Assembly: GCA_907165275.2 (NCBI GenBank)
Contig: OU015650.1
Span: 8,028,001 to 8,092,000 of the forward strand
Direction of reading: 5' to 3'
DNA from: Zygaena filipendulae
Taxonomy: Eukaryota > Arthropoda > Insecta > Lepidoptera > Zygaenidae
DNA: 64,000 nucleotides
Positions 12,701 to 23,043 of the stretch are shown one piece after another. Made by a program: the position numbers and the translations under genes. The first letter of the stretch is position 1. Every line of letters starts with the position of its first letter. The notes beneath the pieces were generated by a model. It did no database searches and was not told the origin of the DNA. It worked only from the letters and a program-made list of their open reading frames with translations.

Positions 12701-14107
12701 ATAACACATAGGGAGGGTACTTTTTATCCCGGAATTCCTATGGGATACCCAAAATTAAGGCGGGTGAAAACCGAGGAAAACAGCTAGTTTATAAGGTTGA
12801 TTTTGTAATGTTAATCCTAATAAATATTGACGTGGCGGAATTATTTTTTGTATTAACTTAGCTTAGCTTTATTTTTGAAGTTAAGTTACTTGATACATAC
12901 CTATTATATCGAGTCATAAGAAGTAAAATTTTATTTGGTTTTTATCATTATACTAGATCTCTATAGAAAGTACAAAGTATTGTATCGTAAGAAAATACTA
13001 CTGTGTTACTAAGCTTACTACTGCGTTACTTTTGTGTCCCTCTGATTATTGTAGTATTTTCAGTATTACATAGGCTTCTAATGATTTAAATTGCCTTAAC
13101 TTTTAAGTACGTATTATTTATAAAAAATGGAAGATTATGTCGTCAGTTGGTATTAATTTTAAGTTGTTTTTTGTCACTAATAGAAAAGTTTGAGTTTTAA
13201 AATGAGACTTTGGTAACGCAGTAATGTAAATTAGTAAGAATATTCTATGAAACTGATTATTTCTGTAATTTAACTTTATAAGAGATTAATATAAGCGTCG
13301 CAGTTTATAACTGACATGTAAAAAATTCTCATTGTACAGTTTCAATAAAAAACTAAAATTTGTAAAAAAGTAACGCTGTTGTTAAGTTTTTGGACACCTT
13401 CATACATTATTTGCCACAAATATACTTAACTCAATAAAACTATCGCTGCTGAGGTATGTATATTATGAATCGAACTATAACGAATCTATATCTGCATAAA
13501 AAAATAAGAAAATGATAATTTAATTTTTTTTAAGAAATCGGAAATTGGCTGCTCGGATTAGGCATCAAAAAGTATTTTGGCCCATACATCCCATGCGCAA
13601 TTCCCATCAAGGCCGACACATCCAAAATAAGTAAGTAAGCAAGTAAGTAGGTAAGTGTAAACCACGTGTGGACGCCGCCGGTTATATACTCTTTGGACGC
13701 CGCGCCGGCCGGCGAGTAAGTAGCGAGTTAGCGACTTGACGCAGGATAGGACAGTTCTATTTTTCGGACAGGAAAGTAGCGCGTAAACCCGCCCGCTTCG
13801 TCTCCCGCTCTCCGCCAACTTACTTGCCGCTACCGTATGGACGGTGTGTGCAGGCAAGTAAGTGAAGAAATGTATTGTTGAACGTACTTAATCACTTATG
13901 GATGTTTACAGTTTGGGCGTTGCTTACTACTTCTCGATTAAGTAAGTTGAACTTACTTATGGATGTGTAAATCGGCCTTCAGTTGAAACAGTCTTTAAAC
14001 TTTAAATTTTTGTGAATTAGCTATACCTCGCAAATCTTTCCTTGTCTTGAATATTATCCTCCTCCATCCTTGTATATTTTCCGCCGCTTCCGTCGTCTTC
14101 ATCGGAT
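3739..14107 (-). CDS. tgo: Tango, the insect ARNT homologue (bHLH-PAS transcription factor)
   Basis: Common class II bHLH-PAS partner. In Drosophila it dimerises with Sim, Trh, Ss and Sima to bind E-box-like sites in the nucleus. Exons in transcript order: 14107-14027, 9637-9477, 9161-8989, 8896-8749, 8402-8220, 7980-7904, 6653-6443, 6193-6043, 5898-5768, 5286-5108, 4644-4473, 3923-3739. All joins keep phase and give 603 codons plus stop from the Met at 14067-14065. That Met fits the Drosophila start: [18 protein letters not shown] here. The basic region [11 protein letters not shown] and HLH cover residues 15-67, PAS-A about 75-235 ([20 protein letters not shown]) and PAS-B about 262-380 ([14 protein letters not shown]-type end). 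The tail is Gly/Ala/Pro/His-rich and closes on the acidic [13 protein letters not shown] segment. Cycle/BMAL was considered, but YIKNWPPT and [13 protein letters not shown] are ARNT-type. The end of the 5286-5108 exon uses a weak donor and is the least certain border. Confidence 0.96.
6950..7028 (-). repeat. tRNA-like SINE fragment in a tgo intron
   Basis: The minus strand shows an A-box-like TGGCGTAGTAGG and a B-box GGTTCGATTCCC about 33 bp apart. The 3' part reads CCGGGTTCGATTCCCGGTGG. No intact acceptor stem or anticodon arm was found, so it is a tRNA-derived SINE head and not a working tRNA gene. Confidence 0.55.
7195..7355 (+). repeat. RTE-type LINE 3' tail copy
   Basis: Contains the family pattern: AGCTGTTCACCCGCGG, a degenerate central part, a GGTGCAGTAGATCCAGAGAT block and the end TTATAATATTAGTATAGATA. 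It lies in a tgo intron and has no coding capacity. Confidence 0.6.
7485..7712 (+). repeat. RTE-type LINE 3' tail copy
   Basis: Second copy just downstream of the first: GCTGTTCCCTCGCGG, GGAGTTCCTGCGGGAATTC, GGTTCAGTAGAGTCCAGAGA and the terminal TATAATATTAGTATAGATA. Same orientation as the copy at 7195. Confidence 0.6.
9477..9637 (-). CDS. tgo: tgo exon encoding the bHLH domain
   Basis: Contains [13 protein letters not shown] followed by the HLH ending MKALRG. The acceptor is TAG at 9640-9638 and the donor GTAAAC starts at 9476. It begins with the last base of a Ser codon split with exon 14107-14027 and ends one base into a Gly codon completed at 9161. The residues that contact DNA are all encoded here. 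Confidence 0.97.
9700..11560. other. tgo intron, mostly degenerate repeats
   Basis: A worn RTE-tail copy is visible at about 10075-10260 (GTTTCACCCGCGTGAATTTC). A short T-rich stretch at 10330-10400 looks like a retrotransposon 3' end. No exon-like sequence was seen. Confidence 0.4.
11930..12530 (+). pseudogene. Decayed transposon-type ORF ([15 protein letters not shown])
   Basis: The plus frame from 12031 reads [16 protein letters not shown] and continues to a stop at 12163-12165. Beyond the stop, shifted frames still look coding-like up to about 12530, with acidic runs such as [10 protein letters not shown]. The FFE-GHGK-DGVG motif recurs, as I recall, in multicopy arthropod proteins of probable transposon origin; I cannot name the family. 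Several stops show it is dead. It sits in the large tgo intron, and GTAACGCAGT words cluster around it. Confidence 0.5.
12583..12795 (-). repeat. RTE-type LINE tail copy, reverse orientation
   Basis: Begins AACTAATATTATAAACGC and ends near GGAAAACAGCTAGT, the reverse complement of the common family layout. Lies between tgo exons. Confidence 0.55.
13609..13979. repeat. MITE with AAGGCCGA terminal inverted repeats
   Basis: Left end AAGGCCGACACATCCAAAAT and right end, read inward, AAGGCCGATTTACACATCCA, both followed by AAGTAAG repeats. The 371-bp body is GC-richer than its flanks and has no ORF of interest. Located about 50 bp from tgo exon 14027-14107. Confidence 0.75.
14027..14107 (-). CDS. 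tgo: tgo exon with the Drosophila-type start Met
   Basis: Reads [18 protein letters not shown] and then IQDKERFA before donor GTATAG. CAG at 14110-14108 is a good acceptor and the frame is open upstream of the Met, so a longer N-terminus from an additional 5' exon is likely. The acidic stretch before the Met resembles the N-terminal extension of other insect ARNT proteins. Confidence 0.88.
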
Positions 14108-14737
14108 CTGTCATTAAATAACGAAAAAAGTATAATAATTAATAGTATTAAAAACCATTAAACTTTTCATATAAAATGCTAGACCATGAACAAAAAGGGT
14201 TTTTTTTTGCTTCTTAGGGTGGACCTTACAAAAACCACTTTTACATTTAATTACAAAACTTTTACTTTTACATTAAAACTCACCCAACACTGCCTGCCCG
14301 GCGTTTTTGAATGTCTTTTGCTGGGTCAGCCCCTAAAAAATAATTTTATTACCACAAACACTTTGGGCCCCCTATACTATGTGAAATAAATAAAATTAAT
14401 TTATAGCTAATTTTAACTTATTTTTAGGTCAAGAATTAGTTTAGTTACTAATGCCCAGACATGACCCCCATGACCCCCTTTGCCATGTGAATTTCGGGAT
14501 TATTTTGAGATGGATGGAGTATGCAAATCTTGTCTAGATCCTTAGCTCCTTATTAAACATTTACCTACCAATTTTATCTTCGTAGGGCAAGTAGCCTATG
14601 AAGTTAAATAGTTTTGAGATTTTGTAATAAGTAAAAGAGTGGTATTGCGCTAAAAGTCAGTCATGAGTTAGTAATATTTAACACAACACTTAATAAATTC
14701 TGAGGCTAACTACTGTAAAAGCAAAAGAAAAGTATTG

Positions 14738-15677
14738 GACCAAGATCCCAGAGCAAACAGACATAACTTATTTTCACACGGATGAAACCTGAAGTTTTCA
14801 GTAGCGTCTCGTGCGCCTTGAATACCTACGCGCTTTGTGGAACTTGCCGAGTGACACCTGGGCAGGTACTAGGTGAGAAAGGTAACTAAAAATAAGAATT
14901 ATTTAACTTAAATTCACATGGCTGATTTTTATATATGTCATGTAGAATATTATTTTAAAGTAATATCATAAGTGCCAGACACTTTTAATGGACCAGAGCT
15001 TTTGACAGACGCTTTTAAGCTACCCAAAAAATAAATGCACTTTACTTATTTTTACATGTCTGATTTTTTAATATGTTATTGAAGTATTTATTTAAAAGTT
15101 ATATTCAATCAGTCAGACAAATTAGAGTGACCAAACATCCCCTAAGACAAAAATTATTCAGCCAGAAGTATGAGGGCGAGAGCACTATGCATGCGCTTCA
15201 GAGTGAGTGAGACGTCCATAATAACTCGGTTCCCCTTCTTAAACTCACCATCTGTTTCAATCTACTGTGTATGTGCTGTTTGCGTGTAATATAACTTATA
15301 GTATACAGTATAGTTCGAGCCTGCGAGAGCACATGTTTTTGTTGTTTACATCAGGTTATTTGTGAGTGTTTTATTAAGTTGTTTGTAATAGTGATAATCA
15401 TGGAAGAAGAGAAATTGAAATGTACATTTTGTAAAAAATCTCATGATAAACTTATATTATTCTCCGAAGAAATATTGAAAAAGTGCAAAAACATTTTAAA
15501 ACAGCGACTAATCCATAACCTCAAATTCAAAGATGTAGTTTTACCGGATGACTTGTATGACAATGGTTACCATCGAGAATGTTTGAAAAATTTTACTGCT
15601 CTGCCAAAAAAATATTTTTATTTTTTGTTTCATCCGTGTGAAAATAAGTTATGTCTGTTTGCTCTGGGATCTTGGTC
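14738..15677 (+). mobile_element. Non-autonomous DNA transposon with 51-bp terminal inverted repeats
   Basis: The ends 14738-14788 and 15627-15677 are near-perfect inverted copies (GACCAAGATCCCAGAGCAAA and onward). The 940-bp body holds the start of an ORF at 15400 that runs directly into the right terminal repeat. The simplest reading is an internal deletion derivative of a larger transposon that encodes a zinc-finger protein. It lies in the tgo 5' intron region. Confidence 0.75.
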
Positions 15678-15702
15678 TATATGTAGTGGCACTTGTCACT
15701 AA
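15400..15702 (+). CDS. Truncated zinc-finger N-terminus of a transposon protein
   Basis: The start MEEEKLKCTFCKKSHDK is followed by VVLPDDLYDNGYHREC, giving a C-x2-C plus H-x3-C arrangement that may bind one zinc. After ALPKKY the frame enters the right terminal repeat of the enclosing element and stops, so only about the first 70 codons are original coding sequence. Similar N-termini occur, as I recall, in multicopy insect proteins of unknown function. A functional product is unlikely. Confidence 0.5.
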   Translation: MEEEKLKCTFCKKSHDKLILFSEEILKKCKNILKQRLIHNLKFKDVVLPDDLYDNGYHRECLKNFTALPKKYFYFLFHPCENKLCLFALGSWSICSGTCH

Positions 15703-15935
15703 AAAATTTGTTGGTCAATTTATCATGAAATTTTTACATAATATTATCTGCAATATTGCCCTCAAATAGGTACTTTTTGTATGAGTGCCAACTAAGCTTT
15801 AAACAACAACAATACGGAAAAATTTCACCACTAAAGTAATAATTCTGAAACAATTGAATTTTATAAGGATTTTTACACTACTTAAAAGTGAATTTAATTG
15901 CAATATTCTGTAGAAGTGAAGCAAACTGAAGCATA

Positions 15936-16075
15936 AGCCCGCTCAACATTCACTCGAGAATCTTGCGAGAACACGAGAAAACCACAAGAAACGGAGGAGA
16001 ACATTGGCTCCACATTCACGTTCTCATGGTTTTCTCGCGTTCTTGCAAGATTCTCGCGTAAATGTAGAGCGGGCT
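15936..16075. repeat. Near-perfect 140-bp palindrome (MITE)
   Basis: The outer ends are AGCCCGCTCAACATTCAC and, read inward from the right, AGCCCGCTCTACATTTAC. Arms of about 55 bp contain GAGAATCTTGCGAGAACACG. The transcript would fold into one long stem. Confidence 0.8.
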
Positions 16076-16185
16076 ATAGGCTTAAGATACCGATGACTTC
16101 ATTAAAATTAATATTGTGTTTAAATAACAATTTAACCGTTTTGAATTTTATCTAAAACAGTAAGGTAAGTACATATTATTATATA

Positions 16186-16965
16186 CACTGGTCATCAGAA
16201 AAATCGGCCCACCTGCATTTTTACCGGAAATCTCATTTTTTCTTAAGCAGAATGAAACAAATTGTTTAAGGACTAAAATGTTCACTTAAATTTGTTAATT
16301 TTCTCTAATTTAAACACATTTAGAACATTCAAGTCATAAAAAATTATACTTTGATAAAAAAAAACACAAAATTCTTGAGACTTCAGCTCTACATGATTTT
16401 TTGATAAATTTTAAATACACTTTATTTTTACAACCTTCGATGTTACTAACTTTATTTTTCCAATTAAATTAAGTTATTCCGAACTGCAGAAGGACTGAGA
16501 TTTAACCTTTTAGCAATGACACATTGACTTAAGCCCTGTTGCAGCAAAACCACAACTTGGACCGCCTCAGCTTCAGTTGTGTCCATTATTTTTAAACAGA
16601 ATCAAAACTAGCTTCTTTACATAAACTCAACGAAATTACAAGATTCCCGTAAAAGTCAGTTTTGAACTGAGAGCACATGTTTGTTCCATTGTTTATTTGT
16701 AAACCATCAAATTCACACTCTACACTATACAACTACTACTATTACTACTACTATATAAAAACTTGTTAAGTATCATCAAGTGCATTAAGATTTACAACAA
16801 ACAATATGTCACACATCTTATACCACCCTTAAAATAAAAAAAACTGTGTGAAACATCCTCAGAAGATTAACTAAAGCATATTGTTCTGAGAAAACATCAT
16901 ACCTGTGGCACATTCGATAAATATTATACAAAAAGTGGGTAGGTTGATTTTTTTTATGACCAGTG
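16186..16965 (-). mobile_element. Tc1/mariner-type element, degenerate
   Basis: The termini CACTGGTCATCAGAAAAATC and, inverted, CACTGGTCATAAAAAAAATC are flanked by TA dinucleotides, the target duplication of this superfamily. The body of 780 bp is about half of a full element. Only the first helix-turn-helix of the transposase survives, on the minus strand. Confidence 0.85.
16464..16586 (-). pseudogene. Transposase N-terminal HTH remnant
   Basis: From the ATG at 16586 the frame gives 40 codons. They begin MDTTEAEAVQVVVLLQQGLS and end in a helix-turn-helix (CVIAKRLNLSPSAVR) before a stop. This matches the paired-like N-terminal DNA-binding part of Tc1-like transposases. The catalytic DDE domain is absent from the element. 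Confidence 0.75.
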
Positions 16966-16999
16966 TATTATTGTTACAGTTAGTTTAATCATTTGTATG

Positions 17000-18700
17000 G
17001 CTGGGTGTATAGTATAATGACACTTTCCCTTTCTTTTAAAGTTATATCCAACTGAACTCACTAATTTAATTCTAATATAAAATTAACTGTATGTTCACTC
17101 ATCTTCTATGGACACTTATATCATTTTACTATTTATTATATGCAATAAAGCTCTTGAAATGACATACAGTTTTGATGATTTTTACAATAACATTGTTTCC
17201 TATAAGAATCAAAACATTATGATTCACTTACTATGTAAAAAGTACAAAAATCAGGGTTAAAAAAACTAAAAAAATGCCATACAGTATAATATTTTCAGTA
17301 ATTAATAAGTTTAATTTAAAGAAATGGAGTAGGCTGGGAGAGTTTATATAAGTTGTCATAAATATTTTCGACAGACCTTTTTTTTAATGACACAGGTAAC
17401 TAGTACCTACAGCAATTTTTTTTTTTTTAATATTTTAATAAATAATTATAATTTCAAAACTAGTGCAGTGCAAATGTACCTATGGGTGACATAAAAAGGA
17501 AACCAAGATCACAAATAAAAAATTAATGTCTCTTCAAATAAAATTAGCATCTATTGCAGGTGTTTTACTTAGTCAGCATTACTTTCTTGTTCCAAATCAA
17601 TCAAGCAGCTTTTGTATACCAAAATCACTAGCCAATTTCATTTAAGTAGTTAATATAAAACGCTATTATGACAATTCTACCGAGAGTTAGTAGTTAGGTG
17701 CATTCTCAGCTTTATTAGCTGTTACAATAACTACCTACCAGCTTCTGCCTTCTAAGAAACACGACAACGTCAATAAATTATTAGGTCGATCACTTCAAAC
17801 AAGCACGATAAAATAAACACGACAAAAATACAACAGGAATACATTTGCTAAATCAAATTACAAATTACATTTAATATAAATGTTGCTTAGAATTACTACC
17901 TGACAGCAAACAAAAAAGGTTAATACCTAAATTATATTATTTAAAAAATAGCAATATTACCAACCGGGGATAGTGGGAGCCACGGCAGACATCGGTCAAT
18001 AAATTCATCAGTCCTTGTTAGTATCACTAACTAAACATGTAATATTGTACTTATTATACGAAATAACAAAAAATTCATACAAATGGCAATCTATTCACAA
18101 TGTTTTTAGAAAAGTCTTTCTCAACACAAACGCCATTTTTATAATAATTTCCCACGGCCGATTCATTTCACTAATGCTCAGTGTTGCCAACAATTAAACT
18201 TGCTCGGAATTCAACTTTCAAGTGCAAAAACCACCAGAAGGCGGAAACCCACCAACAAAAAAGGCACTCACAACCGCTAAATTCTAAGTTAAACAATTTT
18301 TTTCGTTATTTCGAAAGAAAATAAAAAGATATTATTTCTTAATTTTCTTTACAATGATAATTTAATTAAGTAATACTAAATACGCAAAATACACACATAA
18401 TAATTATGTAAAAACATCCATACAAAATAATCTATATGCTGGTTTCTTTATTAGCGTGTAGCAAACAATTCTCTAAAAACGATCAAAGGGTTTTCAAGAG
18501 TTGTAAACTTAAAATAGACTGAAAAAAAAAATTCATGCAAGTGCTATTGTTTATTGTACCACTAGAAAAAAGTTTATTGTACCACTAGAAAAAACCAGCC
18601 ACTAAAATCTATATTTCACCACCAAAAGGGAAGTTGAAACCACCAGTCTTAGGGGAAAATCCACAAAGTTGGCAACACTACTGATGCCTTCTCTCCCTGT
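17000..18700. other. AT-rich sequence around the candidate tgo 5' exon
   Basis: Apart from the possible exon at 17961-17992 no gene is visible. A 27-bp direct repeat (TTATTGTACCACTAGAAAAA) occurs twice at about 18550-18597. No promoter motif could be assigned with confidence. Confidence 0.4.
17961..17992 (-). CDS. Candidate first coding exon of tgo
   Basis: On the minus strand an ATG at 17992-17990 opens MSAVAPTIPG and meets a plausible donor (GTAATA from 17960). It ends in phase 2 with TG. Joining directly to 14107 would make TGA, so a small exon in between, or another donor, is required. I did not find that exon. The assignment to tgo rests on position and on similarity to ARNT N-termini as I remember them. 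Confidence 0.4.
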
Positions 18701-18705
18701 GTATT

Positions 18706-19402
18706 GCAAGCACCGGAAAAGGCGACACCGGAATGCGCGACACGAGATTGAACGACACCGGCATGTACAGCACCGGATTTTATGGCCTAGCAGGCTTCGT
18801 GCTCTGTTTAGTAGTATTCAATACAATGCAGGTAGTTTTTAGTAATTACTGTCTCAAAATAAGATGGAAATTCAAATAACAATTAGTCCAAGTTTAATAT
18901 TTACTAACATAATTATTATTTATCACTTTAATGAATTATTGTTACAACTTGTTATATTCTTTTTTTTACATAATATTATATATCGGGATGTCGTGGCCTC
19001 ATCTAAGAATTGACCACCTTGTTACCTTATTTTGTCTAAAGCGCATCGCCGGCCACTACCGTAGCATGCTCGCTACGATAGCTGGGCTCGCGAGACCTGG
19101 TCATCAGTACGAACCCAACCTAATCAAGAATGTCAGGTTACATCACATTGCAATCAGTTTATGTGACCCCGACAGTAATGTTCTCATTACTTTTTACTCA
19201 TTTTAATAAATGGATCTAACATAAAATATTTGTGCCCTATTTGACAATAACATGACCCAGTATTTAAGTAAGAAACGTAAACGAGCACAAATAAAGGAGG
19301 CGTGATTTCAACGACCAATAGTGTCACAAATTCCGGTACTGTACATTCCAGTGTCGTACAATCCGGTGCCGTGCTGTACATTTCGGTGTAGTACAATATC
19401 GT
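18706..19402. repeat. Inverted blocks of CACCGGAATGTAC-type repeats
   Basis: Block 18706-18779 repeats the word GACACCGGAATG and variants. Block 19321-19402 carries the same words on the opposite strand. About 540 bp of unrelated sequence lies between. The arrangement suggests subterminal repeats of a transposon, but ends and target duplication are unclear. Confidence 0.5.
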
Positions 19403-19418
19403 GTTGTCTGGTTTCCAA

Positions 19419-19981
19419 AGACAGAGAATAAAATAGACAAGGTGATTTGCTTCTCTGTGGAATAATAAGCGACACAGTGTTATGGGTGTGAAAGAAATTT
19501 CCAATTATCTTTTGTCTTTATCTAGCATGTAGGTTTTTTTAGTTGGTCATCGCCCACAAAGCGCAGTGCTTTTTGTTTGTTTTAATAAAAATATATGTTT
19601 TTTTTTTCAATTTTCATGTTTCAAGTGTTCATTTTTGTTGTGGACATAGTGATATGTTATATTTTAAGCTGTAAGAGCCATAGTGAAAGGAAAGAGGAGA
19701 ATGTAACATTTCATCGGTATGTAATGGATTTATTTACATGTAAATGTATTTTGTTTGTGCAAAATAACAAATATGTTCATAATAACAGCTTTGTGGTATA
19801 AATATAAGAAAAAACAACATTAATTTGCCTTCTTATTTTAATGAATAACTTTACCAAATTACGTAGCCCTTATTCCATAATAATGGCGACTATATCGTTA
19901 CCATGCTTTCCGTAACATGTCGGGTTATACTACAAAAAAGGTTGCTAGCTTACCCAGATTAATTTCCCATTTTTATATGCT
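19419..19981 (+). repeat. Left member of a 5.2-kb-spaced inverted repeat pair
   Basis: Shares most of its length with the reverse complement of 25180-25775, from AGGTGATTTGCTTC to GTTGCTAGCTTACCCAGATT. It contains a short frame (19616-19801) whose first 37 codons are conserved in the other copy, ending ERKEENVTFHRYVM. Probably two copies of one transposon in opposite orientation. Confidence 0.7.
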
Positions 19982-19998
19982 TAGTTAACCTCTTGAAT

Positions 19999-20086
19999 GT
20001 CCTAGGCACTACAGTAGTCACTAGGAATTTTGACGTTGAAACGTCCTAGGCACTACAGTAGTCACTAGGAATTTTGGCGGTTTTCT
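19999..20086. repeat. 44-bp tandem duplication
   Basis: GTCCTAGGCACTACAGTAGT starts at 19999 and again at 20043. Both units are almost identical, and each contains an imperfect inverted repeat (CCTAGG / CACTAGG). Confidence 0.75.
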
Positions 20087-20209
20087 TTATTTTTTCTACG
20101 GCGAACTATTTAAGTTGGCAGTACTGTAGAAGTTTTATTGGCTGGAGACACTCATAGAGAATACAAATTACATTTTTAACCAATCAAAATCGCAAACACG
20201 GCCCGGAAA

Positions 20210-20903
20210 TAGAAAAAATAAGTTGGTATGGGCGAGTTTTACTCCGCCATTTTGCATACTCAGTAGTGTTCTGTCAGTAAGTGACTGGGCGCGTCTGGCA
20301 TATTAACGTCGTAATAGTTTAATCGCTTAGAGTTTATATCGTGTATTATATATCAAATTACTGGAAATTAAATAAGGTTTTTGTTTTTTATGTTTATTTT
20401 AGCAGCACGACATAATTTTCAGTAAAAAAAAGTCCGTAACTTTTGATGATGTAATAATTTGGATAATGGCCGTAAAACAAAAAAAATATTAAATATTTAT
20501 CTTTTTTTTCTAATATTAATTTGTTTAAAACTTTACGAAGAATCAATTGTTACGTAGCAAATTTACTCAAGATATCATTTCACATATTTTATTGGTGTTA
20601 AATCTTGTGAATTAACTAAATTTTCATTTTTTTCCAACCCGGGAAACGATCCGCCATGGCAGTTTTATTACTGGCCGGCAAGAATTTCGTCAATAAATAG
20701 TTTTTATGAAGTGATTATTAGTTTTGTGATGGTGTAATTACATAAAATCGACGCCTATACTGGCCAGTTACATTTTAGTGTATGTGAAATGTGATATGTG
20801 GCTATAAATTTAGTGCAAATCGTGATCGAATCGTGAATGAATTTTCACGGATTTGAAAAAAGAACACCATCTTCGGAAAAAAAAAAATATCTTCAAAATC
20901 ACA
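20210..20903 (+). other. Possible non-coding 5' exon or promoter region
   Basis: A moderately GC-rich patch with TCAGT-type initiator words near 20270 leads to a strong donor CAG|GTAAGTAG at 20903/20904. No ORF of interest lies between, and no partner exon was identified. It could be a 5' UTR exon, or simply repeat sequence. Confidence 0.2.
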
Positions 20904-22263
20904 GGTAAGTAGTAGTTTTAAGCTGCTATTTTTAAGAAGACGTATGTAAAAACGAAAATTTTGATGTATAACACATCAAATATAATTTTTCTTAAGGTAG
21001 GTGGATATTTCCATATACCCACAGAAATCCAACCTTTTTTGTTAGTATGTGACGGTAGCTAGGGTGACAGCTGTCATGGACACACACATCCGATGGGTTA
21101 AATAAAACAATTAGGTATTTTTATGATTTATTGACATACTTTTGCTGGGTGGATCCAGGCCCAGTGTTAGACTTATATTATTATTATTGTATTCCAATAG
21201 GAATACCTTTTAGGTCGCCCAACGTCCTCTGAGTTGGGTCGCCTCTTCCGATACATGAACAGACCTTACTTCATTCGCTAGACCACACTTCGACATTCAG
21301 TTTACTATACAGCTATTTGCTTGGACGTTGTCCGCCCGGTGTTGGAGAGACTCCAAAGGTAGATAACCGTTGGCAATGGTGGTTCGCATAATTGCTAACT
21401 CCCGTCTATCGACGTTAGTAGCGAAACGGATACTGAGATAAGAATATGATGCTCATGAGAGCACCTCCCATACGACGTCCAAGTGCTAGGTCTTTGTGCA
21501 ACTGTGGCTCCTATAGATACCAAAGATTAATATCTATAGAGAGGTGGCGTAGCCCCGTCCAGCGCTACCCCACGGTGATGGTCACCCACCTGCTTAAAAG
21601 CAGTTGCCACCCCCCCCCCCCCCCCCCCCCCTTTGTTGCACAGGGTAGAGGATTCTCCAAATAATATGCATGTAGCATAGTGTAACCGACATCCATCAGA
21701 GGGAGCCAGCAAAAGAGACTATACTTCCCAAGTCCGCAGAAAATATCGTTGGGGGCCATAATTCGGCGGTACCGAGACCCCAGGGTACGTGTCAGCCCGA
21801 AGACCGAGGCCAGAAAGCGGATAGTACTGCGACCTCGACACCATCCCTAAGTAAATTCAAATATACGTAAATGAGACCAGCCTTGCCGGACCTCATAACT
21901 TCAGTCGGTTGATTTGTGTTATAGTAGCTACACGTAGCTAAGGCATAAAGCCCAATTGTGTTACTGCTTGAAGGTTGTGTTGGATGATTTGGATCATACC
22001 TCATCCCCATGCAACCCCACTTGGACACTCATTTTCATCTAGCCACAAGGACTAGAAATAGAACCGGAATGCCAATAACGTGAGTCATCAACAATCCGAT
22101 CCCACTCGGAGGAGAGAGTGGTTACCACCTTACTAGTTAAGCCGTTCGGGTGCCCCCGACATCTCACCTCCAAGCTGCCTCACAGACACACGCATTACAC
22201 GCCCGCCTGCTCGACAAGGTTGTTCGCAATGAACAGTCAAGCGTAATGAACAAGTCACTACAA

Positions 22264-22480
22264 AGGTACCTTCGCACAGACGCCTTTTACAGCCGCGCGT
22301 TGGCAAGGTGTCTTCGCACAGACGCCATTACAGCCGTGCGTTGACGAGGTGTCTCCGCTCAATCACTACAGCCGCGTGTTGACAAAGTGTCTCCGCACAG
22401 GCGCCGTTGCAACTGCGCGTTGACAAAGCTTTCGCGCAGAGCGACTACGTCGCTAAGCGCGTCGGCTCGTTCAAACTCCC
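22264..22480. repeat. Degenerate tandem repeat, unit about 42 bp
   Basis: About five units built on CTTCGCACAGACGCC, then a TTACAGCCGCGCGTTG-type block. One unit is shorter (37 bp). Frames that cross the array read repeats and are not genes. Confidence 0.75.
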
Positions 22481-22585
22481 ACCAACAACGTCTTACACTC
22501 GTGGTGACGACTTCTTCTTATAGTACTTTAATCCAACCACGGCGCACATACGAGTCGCCTACGCGCGCTCGCTTGCCTTCACATC

Positions 22586-22711
22586 ACTCTGCATCTGCGC
22601 GTTCGCTCGTCTATACACCACTTTGCATCTGCGCGCTCGCTCGTCTATACACCACCCTGCATCTGTGCGCTCGCTCGTCTATACACCACTCTGCACCCGC
22701 GCACTCAACGT
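22586..22711. repeat. 34-bp tandem repeat
   Basis: Units start at 22586, 22620, 22654 and 22688 (the last partial). Each reads ACTCTGCATCTGCGCGTTCG or a close variant and ends CGTCTATACACC. Confidence 0.9.
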
Positions 22712-23043
22712 CGCCCCAAGACGGTGTGTCGCTGCGTGGATACTAGCGGTGTGCTCACGCCCTATTCGCATAGGGGTATGCGGGGGGTTGGAGGGTGTTC
22801 TGAAATCAAACACAAAGTTAGTATTTCCTAGTATAAACATCCTAGTTCGTATGAACCAAGTCTGTTTACACTAGTTTCCGAGTTATTTACGCACAAAGAT
22901 ACAAAATCAACACTGTGGGTATATGGACCCGCAATGTTCTATAATATATTTTTAACATAATATAATAAGTTTATTATGCTATAATACACCTATTATATAT
23001 ATGAAATTTATATTTTAAATAAAAAAATTTTGTGAGCCTCACA

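Larger units (their letters stand above)
21010..22927. mobile_element. Unclassified element with TCCATATACCCACAG inverted ends
   Basis: The 15-bp word TCCATATACCCACAG at 21010-21024 occurs inverted at 22913-22927. Between them are a run of 22 C, two tandem arrays and no long ORF. The base composition is clearly GC-richer than the flanks. The inverted 15-mer may mark terminal repeats, but no target duplication was established. Confidence 0.4.

Noticed and set aside
9700..14020. Further tango exons in the large intron
   Set aside because: Exons 14107-14027 and 9637-9477 join in phase through a Ser codon and match ARNT without a gap, so none is needed.
3739..14107. Identity as cycle/BMAL1 instead of tango
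   Set aside because: Motifs such as [13 protein letters not shown] and YIKNWPPT, and the [13 protein letters not shown] basic region, are ARNT/tango-type.
22387..22874. 119- and 83-codon frames rich in Ser/Arg
   Set aside because: They translate the 34-bp and 42-bp tandem arrays.
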